Assembly: GCA_937898155.1 (NCBI GenBank)
Contig: CALEJO010000071.1
Coordinates: forward strand, 1-21,082
Source of the DNA: an uncultured Clostridia bacterium
GTDB taxonomy: Bacteria > Bacillota > Clostridia > Oscillospirales > CAG-272
Direction of reading: 5' to 3'
Length of the DNA stretch: 21,082 nucleotides
Numbering within the stretch: position 1 is the stretch's first letter; every line of letters starts with the position of its first letter. Shown here piece after piece: positions 14,368-21,082 of this stretch. The position numbers and the translations under genes are program-made. The notes under the pieces were generated by a model, which was given only the letters and a program-made list of their open reading frames with translations, was not told the DNA's origin and did not search any database.

Positions 14368-17094
14368 TTATGCTTCGTCGCCGGCGCCGGGGCGTCCGCA
14401 ACAGTTCTTGTATTTTTTGCCGGAGCCGCACGGACACGGATCGTTGCGTCCGACCTTTTCGGCGGCTTTTTTCACGATGGGGCGCGGCTTTTCCTGTTCC
14501 CCGCCGACCGCGGCGAGCGCCGCCGTCTGCTGTTTTGCCATCTCGCGGCGGCGAATCTCCTGTGCCGGTCTGGCAAAAAGCACCATGCGCACCGTGTCGG
14601 TGCGGATGCCGTCGATCATTTCGTCAAACATTTCACCGGAGGCGATGCGGTATTCCGTCAGCGGATTGCGCGACGCGTAAGCGTTCAGTCCGACGCCGTC
14701 ACGCAGATCGTCCATCGCGTCAAGGTGCGAGATCCATTGCGTATCGACCGCGCGAAGCATCGCCACACGTTCGAGTTCGCGCATATTCGCGCCGAACACC
14801 GTTTCTTGGCGCGCGTAAAGCTCCCGCACGCGAGAGAGAAGCGTTTCTTTGAGCGCGTCGGGCTCGACGCCGTCCGCAAAATCGTCCGGCTTCGTGATCC
14901 AGAAAAGTGCCTCTTTCGCCGCGGCGACATCGAAGCCGGCTTCGCTCTGACAGCGCGCGAAGGATTCCTCGATCAGCGATTCCGTCATGCCGCGAATCTT
15001 TTCGCTGAGGTCCTTGCCGTCCAGCACCTCGCGGCGCTGACCGTAGATGATATTTCTCTGCTGATTCATCACGTCGTCGTATTCGAGGACGGTCTTGCGG
15101 CGATTGAAGTTTTCGCTTTCCAGCCGCTTTTGCGCACTTTCGATCGAGCCGGAGAGGATTTTCGCGTCGATCGGCTGATCCTCGGGAAGTCCGAGGCGAT
15201 CGACCATCGCGAGAATCCGCTCGCTACCGAACAGACGCATCAGATCGTCTTCGAGCGAGAGATAGAACCGGCTCTCGCCGGGGTCGCCTTGACGGCCGGA
15301 CCGTCCGCGGAGCTGATTGTCGATGCGGCGGCTCTCGTGGCGTTCCGTGCCGAGGATAAAGAGTCCACCTGCCGCGCGGACGCGATCCGCCTCCGGTGCG
15401 ATCTCCTCTTTGTGCTTTTTCAGGCAGTCGTAGTAAAGCGCGCGCGCCTCGGCGATGCGCTCATCCGTCGCGTCCGCCATGCCGGTCGCGGCGGCGATTT
15501 CGTCTTCGTGATAGCCGTTTTTGCGCAGATCGTTCTTCGCGAGGAACGTCGCGTTGCCGCCGAGCATGATGTCCGTGCCGCGTCCCGCCATGTTGGTCGA
15601 GATCGTGACGGCGCCGAATTTGCCTGCCTGCGCGACGATCTCCGCCTCGCGCTCGTGCTGTTTCGCGTTCAGCACGTTGTGCGGAATGCCCTCGCGTTTG
15701 AGAAGCGAGGAAAGGTATTCGGATTTGTCCACGGAGATCGTGCCGACCAGCACGGGTTGTCCTTTCGCGTGGCATTCTTTGATTTTTTCGATGATCGCGC
15801 GGTATTTGCCCGCCACGTTTTTATAAACGATGTCGTGATGGTCCTTGCGGATCATCGGCATATTCGTCGGCACCTCGACCACGTCGAGATCGTAGATTTC
15901 GCGGAACTCATCCTCCTCGGTGAGCGCCGTGCCCGTCATACCGGACAGCTTCGTATAAAGCCGGAAGAAATTTTGGAACGTGATCGTCGCGAGCGTCTGG
16001 TTTTCGTCCTGGATCTTCACGTTTTCTTTCGCCTCGATCGCCTGATGCAAGCCGTCGGAGAAGCGTCTGCCGGGCATGATACGCCCCGTGAAGGAATCGA
16101 CGATCATCACTTTGCCGTCCGTCGTCACGACGTAATCGACGTCGCGCTTCATGCACCCGTGCGCGTGGAGCGCCTGCATGATGTGGTGATTGACCGTCAC
16201 GTTTTCGGGATCGGAAAGGTTTTCCAGCCCGAAGAAGCGCTCGGCTTTTTCGACACCATTTCGCGTCAGCGTCGCTTTTTTGCCCTTTTCATCGACGATA
16301 TAATCCTCGCTCACGTCCTCGTTGTCGGATTTCACGTTCATTTCCTTGACGCGGAGCGCGCGGAGCGTGCGGACGAACATCTCCGCCTTGGCGTAAAGCT
16401 CGTTCGACTGCTCGCCGCGTCCCGAAATGATCAGCGGCGTGCGCGCTTCGTCGATGAGAATGGAGTCCACCTCGTCTACGATCGCGAACACGTGCCCGCG
16501 CTGGACGAGATTCTCTTTATAAGTTGCCATATTGTCGCGCAGATAGTCAAAGCCGATCTCATTGTTCGTGCCGTAAGTGATGTCCGCGGCGTAAGCGGCT
16601 TTCTTTTCTTCGCCGGACTGGTCGTGGACGATTAGTCCCGTCGTCAGCCCGAGATAGCCATAAACTTTGCCCATCTCCTCACTGTCGCGGCGTGCCAGAT
16701 AATCGTTGACGGTGACGATATGCACGCCCTTCCCCGTCAGCGCGTTCAGATACGCAGGCATCGTGGCGACGAGCGTTTTGCCTTCGCCGGTCTTCATCTC
16801 CGCGATGCGCCCCTGATGAAGCAGAATGCCGCCCATCAGCTGCACGCGGAATGGGCGTTTGCCGAGCACGCGGTCCGCCGCCTCCCGCACCGCCGCAAAG
16901 GCGTCGGGCAGAATATCGTCGAGCGTTTCCCCGCCCGCGAGCCGCGCTTTCAGCACCGCGGTCGTGCCGCGGAGCGTTGCCTCGTCCATTTCGCCGTAGC
17001 GTGCGGCGAGCGCTTCTATCTGATCCACGATCGGCACGATCTTTTTGATCTGCCGTTCGCTGTATGTTCCGAAAAGCTTTTCTGCAAGTGACAT
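14368..17094 (-). CDS. secA: Preprotein translocase ATPase SecA
   Basis: Motor that drives unfolded preproteins through SecYEG. The 908 residues contain Walker A MKTGEGKT at 100-107, Walker B and DEAD-like IVDEVD at 205-210, the LIDEARTPLIISG segment, the preprotein cross-linking domain, the second motor domain (GTISVDKSEYLS, TNMAGRGTDIMLGG, LRGRSGRQGDPGES) and a C-terminal SEC-C zinc motif with Cys 887, 889, 898 and 899 (CPCGSGKKYKNCC). Length and order are those of a canonical housekeeping SecA, so a specialised SecA2 is unlikely. AAAGGAG 7 nt before the ATG fixes the start. It heads an eight-gene operon reaching to 8673. Confidence 0.98.
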   Translation of the reverse strand: MSLAEKLFGTYSERQIKKIVPIVDQIEALAARYGEMDEATLRGTTAVLKARLAGGETLDDILPDAFAAVREAADRVLGKRPFRVQLMGGILLHQGRIAEMKTGEGKTLVATMPAYLNALTGKGVHIVTVNDYLARRDSEEMGKVYGYLGLTTGLIVHDQSGEEKKAAYAADITYGTNNEIGFDYLRDNMATYKENLVQRGHVFAIVDEVDSILIDEARTPLIISGRGEQSNELYAKAEMFVRTLRALRVKEMNVKSDNEDVSEDYIVDEKGKKATLTRNGVEKAERFFGLENLSDPENVTVNHHIMQALHAHGCMKRDVDYVVTTDGKVMIVDSFTGRIMPGRRFSDGLHQAIEAKENVKIQDENQTLATITFQNFFRLYTKLSGMTGTALTEEDEFREIYDLDVVEVPTNMPMIRKDHHDIVYKNVAGKYRAIIEKIKECHAKGQPVLVGTISVDKSEYLSSLLKREGIPHNVLNAKQHEREAEIVAQAGKFGAVTISTNMAGRGTDIMLGGNATFLAKNDLRKNGYHEDEIAAATGMADATDERIAEARALYYDCLKKHKEEIAPEADRVRAAGGLFILGTERHESRRIDNQLRGRSGRQGDPGESRFYLSLEDDLMRLFGSERILAMVDRLGLPEDQPIDAKILSGSIESAQKRLESENFNRRKTVLEYDDVMNQQRNIIYGQRREVLDGKDLSEKIRGMTESLIEESFARCQSEAGFDVAAAKEALFWITKPDDFADGVEPDALKETLLSRVRELYARQETVFGANMRELERVAMLRAVDTQWISHLDAMDDLRDGVGLNAYASRNPLTEYRIASGEMFDEMIDGIRTDTVRMVLFARPAQEIRRREMAKQQTAALAAVGGEQEKPRPIVKKAAEKVGRNDPCPCGSGKKYKNCCGRPGAGDEA

Positions 17095-17134
17095 CGAAAA
17101 TCTCCTTTGTCCGATAATTCTCCAAGTTAATTTG

Positions 17135-17163
17135 ATTATACTATACTTTTTTGAGAATTACCA
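17135..17163 (-). promoter_or_regulatory. Probable promoter of the secA operon
   Basis: A perfect TATAAT (17140-17135) on the minus strand lies about 41 bp before the secA ATG. At 17 bp spacing the -35 would be TGGTAA, only 3 of 6 matches, so the -35 is weak or an activator is used. Confidence 0.55.
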
Positions 17164-17174
17164 TACCAAATTGC

Positions 17175-17226
17175 AAAAATAATCGCCGCATTTCGCAAAA
17201 AAGTCCGTTTTCTGCGAAATGCGGCG
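17175..17226 (-). terminator. Intrinsic terminator of the lysC-ECF operon
   Basis: A perfect 14 bp stem (17184-17197 with 17213-17226) whose 15 nt loop can pair further (AAAA with TTTT). On the minus strand it continues into ATTATTTTT. It lies 17 bp after the ECF stop and insulates the secA promoter. Confidence 0.88.
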
Positions 17227-17243
17227 GTTTTGTTCCGTCGGTT

Positions 17244-17909
17244 TTATTCTTCCGGCTCCGTTTTTTCTTTCTTTTTGCCTTCGTGACGCGCGATATACGC
17301 GGAGAGCGCCTTGCAGACCGCCGTGCAAAGAACGGCGGCAAAGATCGCTTCAAAAACGATATTGAGAAGACTCCCGCCGAAGAGCGCCAGCGTCACCGCG
17401 CCCGCGCCCGTTTCGCCGAGCACGCCGGAGACCTCGGAAAACGCCATCAGAAGTAAGATTCCCAGCACCAGCACCGAGTTGGTCAGACTCGCCGCCACGG
17501 AGGCGACGGACGTGGACCATGTCATGCTTCCGTCAAAGCGGCGAAGCCCCTTCGAGAGAAGCGCGGCGACCACGCCGACCAGCACGCGCGGCACGATCAG
17601 CACCAGCACGACCATGAAAAAATTGCGAAGCGCAAAGCCGTCCTCCGAGCCGGTTCCGAGCACGATCGCCGCGATCGTGTCGGGCGTCGTGAAGCATCGG
17701 ATCAGCGAGACGATGCCGAAGAAAAAGCCGAGCAACGCCCCGCTTTGCACGCCGAACACCACCGCCCCGATGATGACGGGGATGTGGAGCGTTGTGATGG
17801 AAACGAACGGCAGATTGAGCATGCCGAGCGGCGTCATGCCCAAAACGAAAATGAGCGCAACGAAAAGTGCGCGGACCGCCAAATCCCTGACCTTGCGATT
17901 CTGTTTCAT
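17244..17909 (-). CDS. ECF transporter substrate-binding (S) component
   Basis: A 221-residue membrane protein with about six hydrophobic segments. The N-terminal part, with LPFVSITTLHIPVIIGAVVF followed by GVQSGALLGFFFGIVSL, is characteristic of S components of energy-coupling factor vitamin importers, which pair with a shared EcfA/EcfT module encoded elsewhere. The C-terminus is hydrophilic and Lys/Glu-rich. The pattern is closest to the pantothenate- and related-vitamin S-component group, but substrate cannot be assigned from reading. It starts 13 bp after lysC, with AAGGAAGGA as ribosome binding site beginning right after the lysC stop, so the two are cotranscribed. A link to aspartate-derived metabolites (for example beta-alanine/pantothenate) is a guess from this pairing. 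Confidence 0.82.
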   Translation of the reverse strand: MKQNRKVRDLAVRALFVALIFVLGMTPLGMLNLPFVSITTLHIPVIIGAVVFGVQSGALLGFFFGIVSLIRCFTTPDTIAAIVLGTGSEDGFALRNFFMVVLVLIVPRVLVGVVAALLSKGLRRFDGSMTWSTSVASVAASLTNSVLVLGILLLMAFSEVSGVLGETGAGAVTLALFGGSLLNIVFEAIFAAVLCTAVCKALSAYIARHEGKKKEKTEPEE

Positions 17910-17922
17910 GCCTATCCTTCCT

Positions 17923-19227
17923 TTATCGAAACCGTGCGACCGCGTCGTAAACCGCGCGGATCACGCGTTCATATTGTTCCTCGCGAACACCGAATGTCCA
18001 TCCGAGATCGTCCGCCCCGCCGTCGAGCAGAAGCGGCATTTCGCCAAGCGCCGCCACGGCGCGGAGCGCCATCGAAAGCGTCAGCGGCGGCATTTCTTCC
18101 CCGATCACGCAAAAAAGCGCCATCCCGTCATAGAACCGCACCGATTCCGGCTCCGCGATCCGCCGAATCTCATCAAGCAGACCGTCCGCGTCTTTTCCGA
18201 CGTCCTCACGGCGCAGAATGAACGCCACCGCGTCGATGCTGCGCGGCATTCCGTAAATCGGAATGCTCCGCCGCTCAAAGACCGCGCAAAGTGCCCGAAG
18301 CGCTGCCGCGTCGCCGCCGATGCGGTCGCGACAGACCGTCAGCTTGGAAAAGCCCTTGCGTCCCGCGATCCCGCTGACCACGCCCGTCCGCTCTTTTTTC
18401 GGCACGATGAGCGTGCCCGCGTCCTGCGGCGCGTTCGTGTTTTTGATGCAGATAGGGATATTCGCCGCCTTTGCGGGCAAAACCGCGTCCTCATGCAGGA
18501 CGGCGGCACCCATAAACGACAATCGGCGAAGCTCTTTATATGATATTATACCAATAATTTCCGATTTGTCAACCATTTTAGGATCGGCAAGCAGAAAGCC
18601 GGAAACATCCGTGAAATTCTCGTAAAGCGACGCCCCCGCCGCGTCCGCGACGATCGCGCCCGTGATGTCCGAGCCGCCGCGCGAAAAAGTGCGGATCGTG
18701 CCGTCCGGCATCGCCCCGTAAAAGCCGGGGATCACCGCGCGTCCGAGTGCGGAGAGCCGATCACGCAAAACGGCACGCGTGCGATCGGCGTCGAGCGTTC
18801 CATCCGCGCGAAAAAAGATCGTTTCCGCCGCATCGAGCATCGGAAAACCGAGCAAAAACGCCATCAGCCGCGCCGAAAAATATTCGCCGCGCGAAACGAA
18901 AAAGTCGCGCCCGTCCCGCGCCGCGTATGCCTGCCGCATCGCCTCGTAATCGGGAGAAAAATCAAGCGGGGCGCCGAGCGCGTCGCGGATTTCGTCGATC
19001 CGCGACGTGAGCGAAGCAAATGTCGCAGAAAAGATTGCCGCGTCCGTCGTGTCGTAAGCGCGATACAGTAAATCGGTCAGTTTTTCGTCCGTTCCCGTGC
19101 GTTTGCCGGGCGCGGAGACCACGACCGCGCGTCGTGCCGGCTCCGCGCGCACAATGGACGCCGCCTTTCGCATTTGCGCCGCGTCGCAAAGAGATGTGCC
19201 GCCGAATTTGACGGCTTTGATCTCCAC
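17923..19227 (-). CDS. lysC: Aspartate kinase
   Basis: Phosphorylates aspartate as the first step toward lysine, threonine, methionine and diaminopimelate. The 434 residues contain the kinase motif AVKFGGTS at 5-12, VVVSAPGKR at 35-43, SRGEYFSARL at 112-121, FSRGGSDITG at 181-190, TDVSG and KMVD near 206-220, then two ACT regulatory domains from about 284. The frame is open upstream to 19410, but that is noncoding Lys/Arg/Phe-rich sequence. The GTG at 19225-19227 is preceded by AAGGAGGTGATC, an almost complete anti-16S match, 8 nt away. A TTG directly before it is an alternative by one codon. No lysine riboswitch was recognised in the short leader. The ECF S-component gene follows. Confidence 0.93.
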   Translation of the reverse strand: MEIKAVKFGGTSLCDAAQMRKAASIVRAEPARRAVVVSAPGKRTGTDEKLTDLLYRAYDTTDAAIFSATFASLTSRIDEIRDALGAPLDFSPDYEAMRQAYAARDGRDFFVSRGEYFSARLMAFLLGFPMLDAAETIFFRADGTLDADRTRAVLRDRLSALGRAVIPGFYGAMPDGTIRTFSRGGSDITGAIVADAAGASLYENFTDVSGFLLADPKMVDKSEIIGIISYKELRRLSFMGAAVLHEDAVLPAKAANIPICIKNTNAPQDAGTLIVPKKERTGVVSGIAGRKGFSKLTVCRDRIGGDAAALRALCAVFERRSIPIYGMPRSIDAVAFILRREDVGKDADGLLDEIRRIAEPESVRFYDGMALFCVIGEEMPPLTLSMALRAVAALGEMPLLLDGGADDLGWTFGVREEQYERVIRAVYDAVARFR

Positions 19228-19381
19228 CAAGATCACCTCCTTCTTTTTTTCGTTTGGCGGTTCTTCCGCCGTTTTCATTGTATGACGCCGCAAAAAAAAC
19301 CGTTTTTCGCCCGCCCGCGCCCACCGAAAAAAAGAAGCGTGTTGCCTTGCATTTTGCCGCCCGAAGCGCGAAAAAAAGCGC
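19228..19381 (-). promoter_or_regulatory. lysC leader and promoter region
   Basis: This gap between the holin-operon terminator and lysC holds no gene. On the minus strand it contains CATACAAT (19284-19277) about 50 bp before the GTG, which looks like a sporulation-type (SigE/SigK) -10 box; no matching SigE -35 and no sigma-A promoter was found. A short hairpin (GGCGG, TTCTT, CCGCC at 19256-19270) sits near the expected start. The remainder is A/T tract and low-complexity GC sequence. Confidence 0.35.
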
Positions 19382-19420
19382 AAAAAGAAAAACTCCGCGA
19401 TTTTTCGCAAAATCGCGGAG
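19382..19420 (-). terminator. Intrinsic terminator of the holin-like operon
   Basis: A perfect 12 bp stem (19393-19404 with 19409-19420) with a TCGC loop begins 6 bp after the holin-like stop codon. On the minus strand it ends in TTTTTCTTTTT. It isolates the cassette from lysC. Confidence 0.92.
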
Positions 19421-19426
19421 CGCGCG

Positions 19427-19762
19427 TCAGTCGGTGACGCCGCCGTCCGTCTCTTTGTCCGAGAGACAGCGTTTCATTTTTTCGACCGCCGCTTCGATGA
19501 GCGCCGCGACCGTCTTCTCCCGCAGGAGAAATTTTGCCGCCGCGGGCAGCTTTGCGTAAAGTGCCGCCGCCACCGCGGAATACTTCACGGCGCCCATACC
19601 GCCGCCGAACCGCGCCTCCGCTTCCGTCACGAGCGCGAGCAGGATCGCTTTCGCCTCCCGCACGCATCCGAAGCGCAGAAGCAGCGCGATGCCGACGGCG
19701 ATTGCCGCCAAAAAGGCGAGCGAGGGCCAGTTTTCCGCCAAAAATCGCAATACCGTATCCAT
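19427..19762 (-). CDS. Holin-like membrane protein (resembles LLH-family phage holins)
   Basis: A 111-residue protein with one N-terminal membrane segment (about 14-31, SLAFLAAIAVGIALLLRF) followed by a hydrophilic helical region. The pattern LLALVTEAEARFG, a Lys/Tyr stretch, LYAKLP, then VAALIEAAVEKMK resembles phage holins of the LLH group found in Clostridia; phage holins make timed membrane lesions for endolysin release. No endolysin or structural phage gene is nearby. The TAA of the preceding gene overlaps TAAGGAG, which serves as its ribosome binding site 5 nt before ATG, so translation is coupled. It could be a domesticated remnant or an unrelated small envelope protein; family assignment is by pattern only. 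Confidence 0.6.
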   Translation of the reverse strand: MDTVLRFLAENWPSLAFLAAIAVGIALLLRFGCVREAKAILLALVTEAEARFGGGMGAVKYSAVAAALYAKLPAAAKFLLREKTVAALIEAAVEKMKRCLSDKETDGGVTD

Positions 19763-19771
19763 ACGGACTCC

Positions 19772-20065
19772 TTATCGAAAGATCATCGAGAGCAATCCGC
19801 CGATGACGGCGCTCGCCAGCGCCGCGATGATCGCCCCGAGGATCGTATTGATGCGGAGCTTCGGCTGAGCTTCGAGATCGGTCAGTCGTCTGTCGTAGGC
19901 GCGCATCAGCGCATCCGCCAGTTCCAGCCGCACCACGAGTCGCGCGATATTTTCATTTTGGGCGTGGACCTCGTCGGCAAGTCGTTCCAGACGGTCGATC
20001 CGGTCCGCGTTGCTTTTCAGCCGCTCTTCCAGCATCGCCAGTCGTTCGGTTTCGCTATCGGGCAT
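19772..20065 (-). CDS. Small coiled-coil/membrane protein (XhlA-like)
   Basis: A 97-residue protein: residues about 5-68 are charged and heptad-like (LAMLEERLKSNADRIDRLER, then ENIARLVVRLELAD, YDRRLTDLEAQP), and residues about 73-95 form one membrane segment (INTILGAIIAALASAVIGGL). This coiled-coil-plus-C-terminal-anchor layout resembles the XhlA hemolysin/phage lysis accessory proteins that pair with holins. GGGAGG precedes the ATG with a 4 nt gap. Only 9 bp separate it from the holin-like gene, so they form a two-gene unit. The match is architectural; a sequence search could overturn the name. Confidence 0.55.
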   Translation of the reverse strand: MPDSETERLAMLEERLKSNADRIDRLERLADEVHAQNENIARLVVRLELADALMRAYDRRLTDLEAQPKLRINTILGAIIAALASAVIGGLLSMIFR

Positions 20066-20096
20066 AGGACCTCCCGTCTCGGTCTGTTTGTTTCAA
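20055..20096 (-). CDS. Possible 13-residue leader peptide
   Basis: On the minus strand AAAGGAG (20111-20105) lies 8 nt before a TTG at 20096-20094 that opens a 13-codon frame (MKQTDRDGRSYAR) ending in TAG at 20057-20055. It spans the ribosome binding site and ATG of the XhlA-like gene in another frame. Translation through it could open or block that start. The evidence is only one good ribosome binding site. Confidence 0.25.
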   Translation of the reverse strand: MKQTDRDGRSYAR

Positions 20097-20163
20097 CCGG
20101 TTCACTCCTTTATGCGTATTACCCGGCGCACGCGGCCAGGGAACGGATCCGCGTTGCCCCCTC

Positions 20164-20192
20164 ATTATACCACAAAAAAGGCGCCCTGTCGA
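20164..20192 (-). promoter_or_regulatory. Probable promoter of the holin-like operon, nested in a terminator
   Basis: TCGACA (20192-20187, 5 of 6 to consensus), a 17 bp spacer and TATAAT (20169-20164). The -35 lies in the loop and arm of the recombinase terminator, the spacer covers its T tract, and the -10 follows directly. The predicted leader is about 90 nt. Confidence 0.65.
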
Positions 20193-20202
20193 GGCAGGGC
20201 GC
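20174..20202 (-). terminator. Intrinsic terminator of the tyrosine recombinase gene
   Basis: A perfect 8 bp GC-rich stem (20181-20188 with 20195-20202) with a 6 nt loop, followed on the minus strand by CTTTTTT. It lies 34 bp beyond the recombinase stop. Confidence 0.88.
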
Positions 20203-20236
20203 GCTTGTTTGTTCCGTTTTGCGCACGGTTGCGGGC

Positions 20237-21082
20237 TTATTCATCGGACTCCGCTTTTTTCGTCTTTTTGGCAACGCTTTTCGCATTCAGATTCGCGAGG
20301 GGATTCCGTGAAACGGCTTCTTCGAGCTGACGGTTATTGACGTGGGTATAGATCTGCGTCGTGCTGAGCTGCGCGTGTCCGAGGATCTCTTTGAGCGCCA
20401 GCACGTCCACGCCGCCCTCCTGATACATCAGCGTCGCGGCGGTGTGGCGGAGCTTGTGTGTCGAAAAATGCTTATATTCGAGCCCCGCGGCTTCGAGGTA
20501 TTTGTAAACGATCCATTGCACGGTCTTATTGCTGATGCGTTTGCCGAGCCGCGAAAGAAAGAGTGCGTTTTTGTCGGTGATGCGATCGAGATCGCGGGCG
20601 CGGACGTTCAGATACGATGTCATCGCGTCGCGGCACGCGTCGTTGAGATAGACGATGCGTTCCTTGTTCCCTTTTCCGACGACGCGCATCGAGCGAAGCT
20701 CGCGGTCGATGTCGGAAAGATTGATGCCGACAAGCTCGGACAGACGCATCCCGCAGTTGAGGAACAGCGTCAGGATGCAGAAATCGCGCTCACGGTGCTT
20801 CGATTCCGTGTCGTTCAGCGCCGCGCCGAGCAAAGAGATGCTCTCCTCCTCAGAGAGATATTTCGGGAGCGCGGCTTTCTTTTTCGGCGCTTCGATATCG
20901 GCGGCGGGATTTTTTTCGATCAGCTTTTCGCCGACGACCGCGTATTTGAAAAACGCCTTGATCGCGGACAGTTTTCTCGCGCGCGAGGCGGCGGCGTTGC
21001 CGCGTCCGTTCGCGGCGGCTTCGGCGCGCTTCTTGGCTTCGTCCTCTGCCTCGGACTCAAACTCGCCGCCGTCGGCCTGTAC
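20237..21082 (-). CDS. Tyrosine recombinase, XerC/XerD type (N-terminus outside the window)
   Basis: Site-specific recombinase of the integrase family, likely a chromosomal XerC-like protein that resolves chromosome dimers. The frame runs off the right edge with no start seen. From the edge inward it has an acidic, Ala-rich stretch, then RARKLSAIKAFFKYAVVGEK of the SAM-like core-binding domain, NPAADIEAPK, LPKYLSEEE, and the catalytic domain: Arg in GMRLSELVG, Lys in GKGNKER, HKLRH (His-x-x-Arg), GHAQLSTTQ and the nucleophile Tyr in IYTHV. All catalytic residues are present. The C-terminus has a basic extension (KSVAKKTKKAESDE). No dif-like or att site was recognised here. A phage or integrative-element integrase is less likely but possible given the holin-like genes next to it. 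Confidence 0.92.
   Translation of the reverse strand, partial: VQADGGEFESEAEDEAKKRAEAAANGRGNAAASRARKLSAIKAFFKYAVVGEKLIEKNPAADIEAPKKKAALPKYLSEEESISLLGAALNDTESKHRERDFCILTLFLNCGMRLSELVGINLSDIDRELRSMRVVGKGNKERIVYLNDACRDAMTSYLNVRARDLDRITDKNALFLSRLGKRISNKTVQWIVYKYLEAAGLEYKHFSTHKLRHTAATLMYQEGGVDVLALKEILGHAQLSTTQIYTHVNNRQLEEAVSRNPLANLNAKSVAKKTKKAESDE

Noticed and set aside
14725..16635. 636-codon open frame antisense to secA
   Set aside because: It lies wholly inside a perfect SecA match, is rich in Arg/His/Asp as expected of GC-rich antisense frames, and has no ribosome binding site or promoter.
19228..19390. Lysine riboswitch ahead of lysC
   Set aside because: A lysine riboswitch needs about 170-180 nt of conserved helices; the gap is low-complexity, mostly A/T and GC tracts, and shows only one short hairpin.
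19228..19410. N-terminal extension of aspartate kinase
   Set aside because: Encodes low-complexity Phe/Arg/Lys sequence and overlaps the holin operon terminator; the kinase fold begins at the GTG at 19227 behind a near-perfect ribosome binding site.
19427..21082. An active prophage or integrative element
   Set aside because: Only two small holin-like genes and a XerC-like recombinase are present, with housekeeping genes next to them and no att repeats, capsid, tail or replication genes in view.

Overview
The window reads as a chromosomal segment of a GC-rich member of the Bacillota, most likely class Clostridia. The grounds are strong AGGAGG-type ribosome binding sites, sigma-A promoters confined to AT-rich gaps, intrinsic terminators, and a set of Clostridia-typical families: DUF975, DUF1540, a trimeric purine nucleoside phosphorylase, a tig-clpP-clpX cluster, and lepB-rbgA-rnhB-yraN. 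No rRNA, tRNA, CRISPR array or insertion sequence was seen. The genus cannot be fixed by reading alone.

Left part (1-4006). The tail of an ABC transporter ATPase (+) ends at a strong terminator. A membrane-bound diguanylate cyclase and a DUF975 membrane protein follow, both on the minus strand and each with its own promoter and terminator. An AT-rich divergent promoter region (about 2138-2388) then separates DUF975 from a plus-strand nucleoside salvage operon, uridine phosphorylase plus purine nucleoside phosphorylase. That operon meets clpX head-on at a shared bidirectional terminator.

Middle (4007-8672). The minus-strand proteostasis operon tig-clpP-clpX couples nascent-chain folding to ClpXP degradation and runs from a perfect-consensus promoter (TTGACA, 17 bp, TATAAT). 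Upstream of it lie a calcineurin-type phosphoesterase (-) and, divergently, a tiny cysteine-rich DUF1540 gene (+) with a textbook terminator.

Right-centre (8673-17094). Eight minus-strand genes are packed with gaps of at most 32 bp or with short overlaps: secA, two unknown polytopic membrane proteins, lepB, rbgA, rnhB, yraN and an M19 dipeptidase. The set joins the Sec motor with signal peptidase I, and the two unknown membrane proteins between them share an N-terminal motif. This is the best candidate here for something undescribed.

Right end (17095-21082). An aspartokinase-ECF transporter S-component operon (-) is followed upstream by an orphan two-gene holin-like cassette and then the 3' part of a XerC/D-type tyrosine recombinase, which runs off the window edge. 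The cassette's apparent promoter is nested inside the recombinase terminator.

Most protein names rest on motif recognition from reading, not on a database search.
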